Shown here one piece after another: positions 1-5,517 of a DNA stretch of 5,517 bases. The position numbers were made by a program, and so were the translations under genes. The stretch is from Betaproteobacteria bacterium TMED156 (GTDB taxonomy: Bacteria; Pseudomonadota; Gammaproteobacteria; Burkholderiales; Burkholderiaceae_A). The DNA is taken from assembly GCA_002171155.1 (NCBI GenBank), contig NHHF01000105.1:3190-8706 (forward strand), in the 5' to 3' direction. The notes beneath the pieces were generated by a model that saw nothing but the letters and a program-made list of their open reading frames with translations, made no database searches and was not told the DNA's origin. The stretch's first letter is position 1, and each line of letters opens with the position of its first letter.

Positions 1-1055
1 TATTGGTTTAATAAAGAATTTCTTTGTTCTATTAAATCGTTATACTGCTGTATACGTCTGGGAGAGTCTAAACCTCCCACTTGACCAGGTTCATAAAATT
101 GTAAACCTTTATTAGTTCCGCCTAAATCTTTTATAGCGTTATCTATAGATTTTATTTGATTTATTAATGGAACAGCATTTTTATTATAATCCTCAACGCC
201 TTCAGCGTAGTTGACTCTCATTTGACCTATGTTGTTTCCTAATTCATCTATAACAAATTTTTGTTCTTCTAAAGTATTACCACTAGCAAACAAAGGGCTT
301 GGGGCCATGTACTGCTGAGCACCTTCGGAAACACCATATAGCATGTCATTACCTATTTTAGCAGATATTTGATCTCTAGCGTCTACTTGTAATGATCTTA
401 ATTCATCTTCATTTTCTTGAGTACCATTAGGTGTTATAGAACCTGTTTTATTAAATTCTATATATTGATCATATTTATCACCTAATTTACTTTTTAAATA
501 ATCGGTATAATCTTCATCAGATTCAAACATAGGTTTAGAAGATTGACCCATGCCATAACCGCCTGAATAGACATAATCCATTTTGTCTCTAGGGGCTATA
601 CTTGGTAAATCAAAATATATATTTGCTTGCTGCGCTTGTATATCTTTTTGAGGTATATTTTCTTGAGCCGTTTGTATTTCTTTAGTTGCTAGCCTGGCCT
701 CTTGTTTTCTTTTTTCAGAAATTGCAGCCTCACGGCTAGCCCGTATACGTTCTCTACCTGTTAGGTTATCTTTTGATACCGAAGAAGTATCTACCGAGTC
801 TGATTCCGTATTCTCGGGTGCTTGCCCGGTTACCGGTGTTGCAGTTGCACCCTTTGCCACAGCACCGTTTGTCTTTCCCTCAGTTACAGGTTCTTGTATT
901 TCGTCTGTAACTTCTACAGTAGTTGTTTGCTCAGCATCAAACAAAGCTTTTTGTTTATCAACCCTAGCTTGTATTTCATCTGTAGATAAACCTTCAGATC
1001 TTAATTGATCTACTAAACTTTTCAATTGATCTTTTTGCTCTTTACTTCTAGCCAT
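1..1055 (-). CDS. Large virion-type protein, N-terminal 351 residues (runs off the left edge)
   Basis: Reading the minus strand from the ATG at 1055 gives 351 uninterrupted codons to the window edge with no stop, so the C-terminus is missing. The ATG lies 11 bases after the stop of the upstream gene and has an A/T-rich leader without Shine-Dalgarno. Visible layout: a charged helix (residues 1-45, starting MARSKEQKDQLKSLVDQLRS); a Thr/Ala/Pro/Ser-rich, probably disordered linker (about 46-98, including GATATPVTGQAPENTESDS); a charged, coiled-coil-prone stretch (about 99-145, rich in Arg, Lys, Glu, Gln); then a mixed acidic region rich in Tyr, Asp and Asn (146-351). I recognise no enzymatic motif in this part. 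Position in the operon and the helix-plus-linker start resemble large internal virion proteins of marine phages, whose catalytic domains, if any, often lie further on; that is inference. Residues 53-112 are encoded by DNA of unusually high GC. The coding call is firm, the function weak. Confidence 0.88.
   Translation of the reverse strand, partial: MARSKEQKDQLKSLVDQLRSEGLSTDEIQARVDKQKALFDAEQTTTVEVTDEIQEPVTEGKTNGAVAKGATATPVTGQAPENTESDSVDTSSVSKDNLTGRERIRASREAAISEKRKQEARLATKEIQTAQENIPQKDIQAQQANIYFDLPSIAPRDKMDYVYSGGYGMGQSSKPMFESDEDYTDYLKSKLGDKYDQYIEFNKTGSITPNGTQENEDELRSLQVDARDQISAKIGNDMLYGVSEGAQQYMAPSPLFASGNTLEEQKFVIDELGNNIGQMRVNYAEGVEDYNKNAVPLINQIKSIDNAIKDLGGTNKGLQFYEPGQVGGLDSPRRIQQYNDLIEQRNSLLNQ
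721..900. other. GC-rich island inside the left-end gene
   Basis: By hand count these 180 bases contain 88 G or C (49%), against 14 of 60 at 421-480 and 13 of 60 at 4441-4500. The segment encodes the low-complexity linker and the start of the charged helix of the left-end gene and uses codons rare elsewhere in the window (ACC, GGG, CCC, CCG, TCG, ACG). The reading frame is intact. Possible causes are a conserved or transferred linker module, or the Ala/Pro/Gly/Thr content together with selection at the RNA level. Confidence 0.7.
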
Positions 1056-1066
1056 TATATTTAATT

Positions 1067-2668
1067 TTAATCAATATTAATATCGTAATATGTTTCTAAA
1101 CTGCCTGATCCAGCGCCTGTAGCTTGTTGTATTTTAGCATCAAACAAATCTTTGTTTTTAAATTCAGCTAAACTTATTTCTATTTCAGGTTGACCTGGGT
1201 ATTTAACTCTAGCGCTTGGCTGTCCAGTTCTTTCGGACTCTATAAATTCAACAAGCTTACCATTACTACCTGTTACTATAGTAGACACAGCTTCTTTAAA
1301 CCTACCGCTTTCGCTTGTAAGTTGAGCGCTAGGATCAAAGATATTAGATTGAGTTGGTATATCAGGTATTTTTCCTTCTTGATTTATAAGTTTTTTAGCT
1401 ATATTGTAATTGGTTTTAGCGGCTTTTAAATCTTTAGCATCGTTTTTTTCTGCAGCTGTGAGTTCTATAACACCATCGTATTCATCTTCGTCAAATACAA
1501 ATTCTTTTGGTGGAGGAACTAATCCGCGCACATAAGCAAGCGTGCTGTCTTGAAATTTAGTTTGATCACCCACGCTAAATGGACTACCGTTTTCGTTAGC
1601 TGCATCAGCATCTGGGATCATCTCATAATTAAACACGTTATTACTTATAGCGTTAGTTCTACTAATATCTGAATTTGTTGTAAATGGTGTAACTAAATTA
1701 TCTGTAACAGATTTTTGATATCTATCAACAAGAGCTTTTTCGTTATAATTATACTGAACATACACCTTACCTGCTTTTCTTGTTATTTTCTTTGGACTTG
1801 AAGTATCGTAAAAATTAATATCATTAACTTGCCCGTTTTTACCAACTAAGTTTACCCCGTTTGGATTTTCATCTGTCTTAGCCCCGAGTAATTGAACACC
1901 TGTTGTTTTAATATCTGGTATTTTACCTGGATCGGATTGTAAAAAATTTAAAGGATCTACAACTATACCTTGGAACTCTTCGTCTTCTGTAAATAAACTT
2001 TTATTTTCTTGTATTTCTTTACTGTTAAGACGCATAGACAAGGTTTTTTCATCGCTATTTTTATCCCATATTAAACTTGAAGAACTATCAGCTGAAGAAC
2101 CTTGATAAGCCGACATACCAAACCAGTATTGGTTGTTTTGTTTTCCAGCACCAGACAGAGCTATACCACCTGGCATTCCGTTGTTTGATGATAAAGAATC
2201 TTCACTGTAAGTTTTAAGAGCGTCTGGAGTTTCTTTAATAACTTGCGTCAACTTGCCGAAAGCTAAATTAGTTTTAAATATATTATTTTCAGTTATCTTA
2301 ACTTTTTCTGAATCATTATTTCTTTTGTACATAGCAAGTGCAGTTTCTTGCTCTTCTAAATAATCTATCATTTCAGTACCTACTCTAGCAAACTCTTCGT
2401 TTTGAGCTAAGCCATGTTCACCTAATGATTTAGAATACTGTTCTCTTCTGGTAGTTGCATTTTTATTTATACCATTTAACATTTTTTTTATAGCCGCGTT
2501 CTCTGCGTTAACAGCAGCATTTTGTTTTTCTATAAACTTAGCAGTTATGTCACCTACATTAGATATAGTCTGAGCTATGATAGCACCAGTTTTAGTATCT
2601 ACAGGAGTCACAGGATTTTCATAAGCTCCAGAGCGGGTATAATTTCTTGAAAATTTTGGTAGTGCCAT
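1067..2668 (-). CDS. Virion-associated protein of unknown fold, 533 residues
   Basis: The ORF is intact, starting at ATG 2668 (leader AATAAAAAAT, no Shine-Dalgarno) and ending in TAA. I cannot name the family. Residues about 28-155 look alpha-helical and are rich in Ala, Glu, Lys and Gln, with coiled-coil character around 45-125. A Ser/Gly-rich break follows (155-200, including SSADSSSS). Residues 200-390 look more beta-rich and contain several Gly-Asn turns. A short charged helix lies at about 400-428, and the Gly/Ser-rich C-terminus ends LETYYDINID. The hexapeptide GKIPDI occurs twice (residues 248-253 and 432-437). There is no signal peptide, membrane segment or catalytic motif that I can see. 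Its place between an ejection-type protein and a probable large virion protein suggests an internal or tail-associated structural role; a cargo or ejection protein is the leading guess. Real gene: near certain. Function: low confidence. Confidence 0.93.
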   Translation of the reverse strand: MALPKFSRNYTRSGAYENPVTPVDTKTGAIIAQTISNVGDITAKFIEKQNAAVNAENAAIKKMLNGINKNATTRREQYSKSLGEHGLAQNEEFARVGTEMIDYLEEQETALAMYKRNNDSEKVKITENNIFKTNLAFGKLTQVIKETPDALKTYSEDSLSSNNGMPGGIALSGAGKQNNQYWFGMSAYQGSSADSSSSLIWDKNSDEKTLSMRLNSKEIQENKSLFTEDEEFQGIVVDPLNFLQSDPGKIPDIKTTGVQLLGAKTDENPNGVNLVGKNGQVNDINFYDTSSPKKITRKAGKVYVQYNYNEKALVDRYQKSVTDNLVTPFTTNSDISRTNAISNNVFNYEMIPDADAANENGSPFSVGDQTKFQDSTLAYVRGLVPPPKEFVFDEDEYDGVIELTAAEKNDAKDLKAAKTNYNIAKKLINQEGKIPDIPTQSNIFDPSAQLTSESGRFKEAVSTIVTGSNGKLVEFIESERTGQPSARVKYPGQPEIEISLAEFKNKDLFDAKIQQATGAGSGSLETYYDINID

Positions 2669-2681
2669 ATTTTTTATTAAA

Positions 2682-2771
2682 CTATATTATAGGTTTTGTA
2701 ACTTTAAATTTTTTTGCTAATTGTGAATCTGTATATTTTGGAGGTGGACTTAAACTAGAAGTTGCCTTTAC
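2682..2771 (-). other. Probable frameshifted C-terminal extension of the ejection-type protein
   Basis: Past the 241-residue gene's TAA (2768-2770), the -1 frame remains open from 2804 to a TAG at 2682-2684. The part beyond the stop reads VKATSSLSPPPKYTDSQL followed by AKKFKVTKPII, a hydrophilic, protein-like sequence. No ATG, GTG or TTG occurs in this frame after its previous stop at 2805-2807, so it cannot easily be an independent gene. Adding one base near 2779-2783 would join the frames as ...AAASR-TGGVKATSS..., giving a protein of about 270 residues and leaving a 13-base gap before the next ATG, in line with the 5 to 30 bases seen elsewhere. I see no canonical X-XXY-YYZ slippery heptamer in 2768-2804, so a mutation or sequence error is favoured over programmed frameshifting. 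A chance open stretch of this length is possible in AT-rich DNA. Confidence 0.5.
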
Positions 2772-3493
2772 TCCACCGGTCTTGAGGCTGCAGCAGCCCC
2801 TATATTACCAACAGCGCTTATACCCGCGCTTATGGCAGCTGCACCATCAGATCTAGCTTGCATTTCAGCTTGTTGTTGTCCGGTTATTTGAGCTTGTAGT
2901 CTATTTAACTGCTCTGTTTCTCTGCGTTCTGTCTCGCCGTAAACAAATTCTTTACCTAATACATCTGTTTCTTGCATTCTAGCAGCTTCACCCATTAAAG
3001 AGCCTTGAACTCGCTGCGCTTCTGCTAGTTTCTGTTGTTGTAAAAATTGCTCGCCTCGCGCTGCTAGTTTTTGGTTATCTGCTTCTTGCTGTTCTATACT
3101 TGCAGAAACTCCTCTTTTACTTTGTAGTGCAGCTTGGGCTAAAGCAGTTGCACCTCCAGCACTAGCACCAGTAGCCATAAGAGTGTCAAGAGTATTTGCT
3201 AAAGCTATATCCGCTTCTTCAGCTTGGAATTCAGCTGCTTGTGTAGCAACACCTATGTTAGCATAAGCGTTAGACAACAAACCAGTGTTGTCTACAATCA
3301 TATCAGCTAAACTAGTTACATCAGCATAAGGATTTATCACATCTTGTCTAGACGCTTCAGCTGCGTTAAATTCTCGCTGCAAAGCTCTTTTTTCTTCAGC
3401 TGCTCTTCTCTCTGCTTTTTTAGCTCTACTCGCGCCAAAAATAGAACCACCTATACTTACCGCGGCGCCAATGCCTGCTGCTATAAATGTCAT
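2768..3493 (-). CDS. Ejection/cargo-type internal virion protein, Ala-rich, coiled coil
   Basis: The protein has 241 residues and starts at ATG 3493, six bases after the cupin-like gene's stop. Layout: a glycine-zipper hydrophobic segment (about 3-21, FIAAGIGAAVSIGGSIFGA); a charged helix (22-50, KKAERRAAEEKR); a linker containing NPYADVTSLADM (54-65); a central block (about 96-137) starting IALANTLDTLMATG and running through GGATALAQ to SASIEQQE; a long Gln/Glu/Ala coiled coil (about 132-210); and a second Gly/Ala hydrophobic segment (about 218-237). Two apolar Gly-rich ends around coiled coils are typical of phage internal proteins that leave the virion with the DNA and insert into the host envelope (T7 gp14 and P22 gp7 are functional analogues, not claimed homologues). 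From memory, the central block resembles crAss-like phage cargo proteins. The true C-terminus may be longer: the -1 frame continues to 2682. Tail-fibre assembly or scaffolding roles are less likely. Confidence 0.92.
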   Translation of the reverse strand: MTFIAAGIGAAVSIGGSIFGASRAKKAERRAAEEKRALQREFNAAEASRQDVINPYADVTSLADMIVDNTGLLSNAYANIGVATQAAEFQAEEADIALANTLDTLMATGASAGGATALAQAALQSKRGVSASIEQQEADNQKLAARGEQFLQQQKLAEAQRVQGSLMGEAARMQETDVLGKEFVYGETERRETEQLNRLQAQITGQQQAEMQARSDGAAAISAGISAVGNIGAAAASRPVE

Positions 3494-3499
3494 AATTAT

Positions 3500-3934
3500 T
3501 TAGTTTTTTTCTTTAAATTTTTCTATATCAAAAGATACTATTTCTTTTTCTAATTTTTCTATATCTTTAGTGTTTGAAGGATTCTTATGCACATTTACAA
3601 ATACAGAATCTTCTAAAGCATATATAAATCTTTTTGAACCAGGTTGCGATACTGTATAACAAGGTGCTATATGTTCTACTTTTTCACCATTGTTATTTAT
3701 TAAAACTCTTCCCTTCATTAAAAACCAAGCATGTAAATGATTATGTATAGCACCAACAACTACCTGTCCTTGCTTCATTTCCATTTGCCTAATATATATT
3801 TGATCTGCAAATAAATGTTTAATAGGTATCTCTGGTATATGAGCAATGCTTTTTCCGTCACCAACTCCAAGATCACTATTTATAATCATATCTTGTATTT
3901 TATCTACAGATACATCTAAGTTTTTTAATTTCAT
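3500..3934 (-). CDS. Cupin-like small phage protein, 144 residues
   Basis: ATG 3934 follows the tail gene's TAA by five bases; the leader TTATTAAATAAA has no Shine-Dalgarno. The core has cupin character: beta-strand residues around 46-60, then GAIHNHLHAWFLMKGRVLI (61-79), matching the first cupin motif with H64, H66 and H68 and the closing G75, but without the usual Glu. The second half (about 90-117) has the turn QPGSKRFIYALED and H116, a loose version of the second motif. A metal site built from these histidines is possible but unproven. Similar small proteins occur among structural genes of many phages and usually continue from the turn into a stretch ending near 'VH' and a 'D-E-K-E' helix, as here (KDIEKLEKEI); this is recollection. 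No enzymatic activity can be assigned. The last dozen residues look like a partial duplication (DIEKL then DIEKF). A tail, decoration or host-modifying role is open. Confidence 0.9.
   Translation of the reverse strand: MKLKNLDVSVDKIQDMIINSDLGVGDGKSIAHIPEIPIKHLFADQIYIRQMEMKQGQVVVGAIHNHLHAWFLMKGRVLINNNGEKVEHIAPCYTVSQPGSKRFIYALEDSVFVNVHKNPSNTKDIEKLEKEIVSFDIEKFKEKN
3516..3565. repeat. 14-base direct repeat in the 3' end of the cupin-like gene
   Basis: The sequence aatttttctatatc occurs at 3516-3529 and again at 3552-3565. The offset is 36 bases, exactly 12 codons, so both copies are read in the same frame and give DIEKF and DIEKL in the protein. This looks like a partial in-frame duplication that lengthened the C-terminal helix. 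Confidence 0.75.
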
Positions 3935-3939
3935 TTTAT

Positions 3940-5367
3940 TTAATAACTTGATTCTACATAATTAGAAGATACTGCAAATAATTCTTTTTTACCAGTAGGG
4001 TTTGTGGTAGCATCAGTAGATAATTGCACTGTTGCTAAATATCCTTTTATTCCAGAAACACTACTACCATATATAATTTCTTGAGGTTGAGGTTGACTGT
4101 TGTTTCTTATAGCAGACACATACTTGTTTTCTTTTCTATCAAAACCGTATCGTTGTATAAAGCTACCACCCGATATTGTTAAAGAATTCCAAGCTGCGTC
4201 CGTTGGTGTAACTATAGTAGAACCATTAACAACGTATTGACCTTCTTCATAACTAGCTATTGGTAATGCAGAGTCTGCAAATGCTGTAGGAGTACCTGAA
4301 ACTGTGTCAAATTCAGTAGCATCTGATACAATGCTGTTAATTTTCCAACCGTTAGTACCTTCATAATTAATAGTACTAAAGTTTTTAGACATTGAAACTT
4401 TAGGGTTGAATATTAAAGTTACTGTTGCGGCTTGTGAAATACCATAAAATTTATTATAATCACCAAGATAATGTTGGTATATTTTATTACCATTAGTAGT
4501 GTAAAAATTATTTTTTAAACTAAATATTTGACTAGGTTTGTAATTGTAAAAACTAATCCAACCTTTTGGTCTCTCATCAAACGCTAATGTTTTATAGTCA
4601 GTATTAGAAGTAGGTGTTGCTTGCCAAGGTTGAAAAGAAGTTACATAGCTTTTAGCGTGTATATCCCATCCACCTTTAATAACGCCAATTTGTCCAGAAC
4701 CACTGTCTAAATTATTTAATTCATCTCTAAAAAAATCACGCATGCCGTAAGAAGATATTTCTGTAATACCATCATTTGATAATCTAAGTACAGCGTTTCG
4801 TTTTCTGTCTGTAAAATATTTTCTATAACCATACACAGCAAAACTTCCTGGGTCTTCGCTAATTCCGTATTTACCTAGATAAGGTACTATTTGACCTATA
4901 ACCATAGATCCTGATGTTGTTATAGCAGAACCTTCAGCAGAGTAAATAGCATCTTTATCTATTAAAGCTTTGCTTACTTTATCTTCTTGTAATATAGTTA
5001 AATTTGTATTTTCAGCATATAATTTTTGTATAGATCCATTTTGCGGATCTAAACTTCTAGTTATTTCTTCACCAGCTGGAAACTGATTTGTATTATTAAC
5101 ACTAGTTCTAGAGTTAAATATACCAGAATATATAAGTGAATTAAATCTTATAGAGCCTGTGTTTGTTTCAGACACAAGATAAGCTCTTGGCCCAAAACCC
5201 ACAGACACACCATTAAATCTACCTTTAATTCTAGACTCTTCTATTATCCAGTTTCTAGCAGCTGTAGTGGTTACTGGTCTATACGCTGGCACGTTATTAC
5301 TGTTAGCATCAACAGTCTTTCTTAGTAAGAAGGAATTAAAATATTTAACTTCTATTGTAGCAGACAT
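3940..5367 (-). CDS. Conserved phage tail/virion structural protein ('stabilization protein'-like)
   Basis: The protein has 475 residues, ATG 5367 to TAA. The start is supported by AGGTGA ten bases upstream and by conserved-looking sequence soon after (NSFLLRKT, then NWIIEESRIKGRFN at 40-52). Further landmarks are RFNSLIYSGIFNSRT (74-88), DPQNGSIQKLYAENTNL (107-123), VSKALIDKDAIYSAEG (131-146), YGYRKYFTDRKRNAVLRLS (179-197), DGITEISSYGMRDFFRD (199-215), DERPKGWISFYNYKP (264-278) and NYEGTNGWKI (334-343). From memory these match a family widespread in crAss-like and marine Bacteroidota phages, annotated as stabilization protein or tail structural protein. The sequence is rich in aromatic residues, Asn, Ser and Thr with alternating beta patterns, as expected for a beta-propeller-like or ring component of a short tail; that fold is inference. 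No signal peptide or membrane segment is seen. It heads the visible operon and is followed five bases later by the cupin-like gene. Membership of a phage structural family: high confidence; exact location in the virion: low. Confidence 0.93.
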   Translation of the reverse strand: MSATIEVKYFNSFLLRKTVDANSNNVPAYRPVTTTAARNWIIEESRIKGRFNGVSVGFGPRAYLVSETNTGSIRFNSLIYSGIFNSRTSVNNTNQFPAGEEITRSLDPQNGSIQKLYAENTNLTILQEDKVSKALIDKDAIYSAEGSAITTSGSMVIGQIVPYLGKYGISEDPGSFAVYGYRKYFTDRKRNAVLRLSNDGITEISSYGMRDFFRDELNNLDSGSGQIGVIKGGWDIHAKSYVTSFQPWQATPTSNTDYKTLAFDERPKGWISFYNYKPSQIFSLKNNFYTTNGNKIYQHYLGDYNKFYGISQAATVTLIFNPKVSMSKNFSTINYEGTNGWKINSIVSDATEFDTVSGTPTAFADSALPIASYEEGQYVVNGSTIVTPTDAAWNSLTISGGSFIQRYGFDRKENKYVSAIRNNSQPQPQEIIYGSSVSGIKGYLATVQLSTDATTNPTGKKELFAVSSNYVESSY

Positions 5368-5377
5368 ATATATATAT
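5366..5377. repeat. (AT)6 dinucleotide run between ribosome-binding site and start codon
   Basis: Six AT units run from the first two bases of the tail gene's start codon back towards the AGGTGA motif. The run fills the ten-base spacer completely, so any gain or loss of a unit would change the spacing to the start by two bases. Confidence 0.8.
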
Positions 5378-5383
5378 TCACCT
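5378..5383 (-). promoter_or_regulatory. Ribosome-binding site AGGTGA of the tail structural gene
   Basis: Read on the minus strand, AGGTGA lies ten bases before ATG 5367. It is the only Shine-Dalgarno-like motif seen before any start in the window; the other four starts have A/T-only leaders. The spacing is slightly long for an optimal site. It may be used, or it may be chance in a short intergenic gap. Confidence 0.5.
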
Positions 5384-5397
5384 ATTTATTTTTTTAT

Positions 5398-5517
5398 TTA
5401 AGTTGATTGTGGTAATCTCCAAAGTTGAAAGTGCGCGCCTCGTTCTTGTTGTTCTAAAGCTATTTCATTTTGAACATAAGTATTAAAACTAGTTGGATTA
5501 GCAAAAGCCATAGTTGC
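5398..5517 (-). CDS. C-terminal end of an unidentified upstream gene (runs off the right edge)
   Basis: The minus strand is open from the window edge to TAA at 5398-5400, giving 39 codons that end in RGAHFQLWRLPQST. The stop lies 30 bases before the tail gene's ATG, consistent with the same operon. An in-frame ATG at 5511 would start a 37-residue peptide (MAFANPTSFNTYVQNEI...), but only six bases of leader are visible (GCAACT) and they contain neither a Shine-Dalgarno motif nor the A-rich leader seen at the other starts, so a longer gene entering from the right is more likely. I recognise no family. Other phages have ring or tail-tube genes near here, which is only positional reasoning. Confidence 0.62.
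   Translation of the reverse strand, partial: ATMAFANPTSFNTYVQNEIALEQQERGAHFQLWRLPQST

Noticed and set aside
824..838. CCGGTTACCGG as a hairpin or terminator
   Set aside because: The stem is four base pairs with a three-base loop, no T run follows, and it lies inside coding sequence.
1190..1429. Plus-strand ORF of 79 codons
   Set aside because: It is antisense to the middle of the 533-residue gene, is rich in Phe, Ser, Tyr and Lys as expected from reversed AT-rich coding DNA, and has no leader or neighbours on its strand.
2685..2690. TATAAT on the minus strand as a -10 promoter box before the 533-residue gene
   Set aside because: There is no -35 partner at suitable distance and no Bacteroidota-type TAnnTTTG box; the hexamer falls within the open -1 frame and is expected by chance at this AT content.
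2647..2856. Plus-strand ORF of 69 codons across the 99-base gap
   Set aside because: It overlaps the start of one minus-strand gene and the end of another, and its gap portion is better explained as the -1 frame tail of the ejection-type gene.
3344..3553. Plus-strand ORF of 69 codons
   Set aside because: It is antisense to the N-terminal coding part of the ejection-type gene and the end of the cupin-like gene. Its Ser/Phe/Cys-rich product is a typical complement artefact.
1067..5400. Stop-codon reassignment (TAG read as Gln), known in some crAss-like phages
   Set aside because: All five visible gene stops are TAA and no gene contains an internal TAG, so the window gives no evidence for recoding.

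Overview
The window reads as part of the virion-structure module of a tailed phage (or a prophage or metagenomic phage contig). The DNA is AT-rich. All recognisable genes lie on the minus strand, so the reading order is right to left: end of an unidentified upstream gene (5517-5398), a conserved tail/virion protein (5367-3940), a small cupin-like protein (3934-3500), an Ala/Gly-rich ejection or cargo-type protein (3493-2768, perhaps originally to 2682), an unfamiliar virion-type protein (2668-1067), and the start of a large protein that leaves the window on the left (1055-1). Gaps between genes are 5 to 30 bases, with one 99-base exception, so this looks like a single late operon. There is no tRNA, rRNA, CRISPR array, IS element or clear terminator, and no gene-free stretch over 300 bases.

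The best-supported identity is the 475-residue protein. From memory of the family, it and the 241-residue protein resemble virion proteins of crAss-like and other marine or Bacteroidota phages, where the first is often labelled 'stabilization protein' or tail structural protein. Host evidence points the same way: four of the five visible gene starts have an A/T-rich leader with no Shine-Dalgarno motif, as is usual in Bacteroidota. Only the 475-residue gene has one (AGGTGA). Host and phage family remain inferences, because terminase, portal and capsid genes are outside the window.

Functionally, the set fits a tail plus ejection module: a beta-rich tail component, then proteins with helical, coiled-coil and glycine-rich hydrophobic segments of the kind carried in the capsid or tail and released on infection. 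The cupin-like gene in the middle is the odd one out.

The most useful anomaly is at 2682-2771. The 241-residue gene stops at 2768, but the -1 frame stays open without any start codon for another 28 codons and ends 13 bases before the next ATG. That suggests a frameshifted C-terminus through mutation, sequence error or recoding. Other points are a GC-rich island of about 180 bases inside the left-end gene, a 14-base direct repeat that duplicates part of the cupin protein's tail, and an AT-dinucleotide run between ribosome-binding site and start codon of the tail gene.
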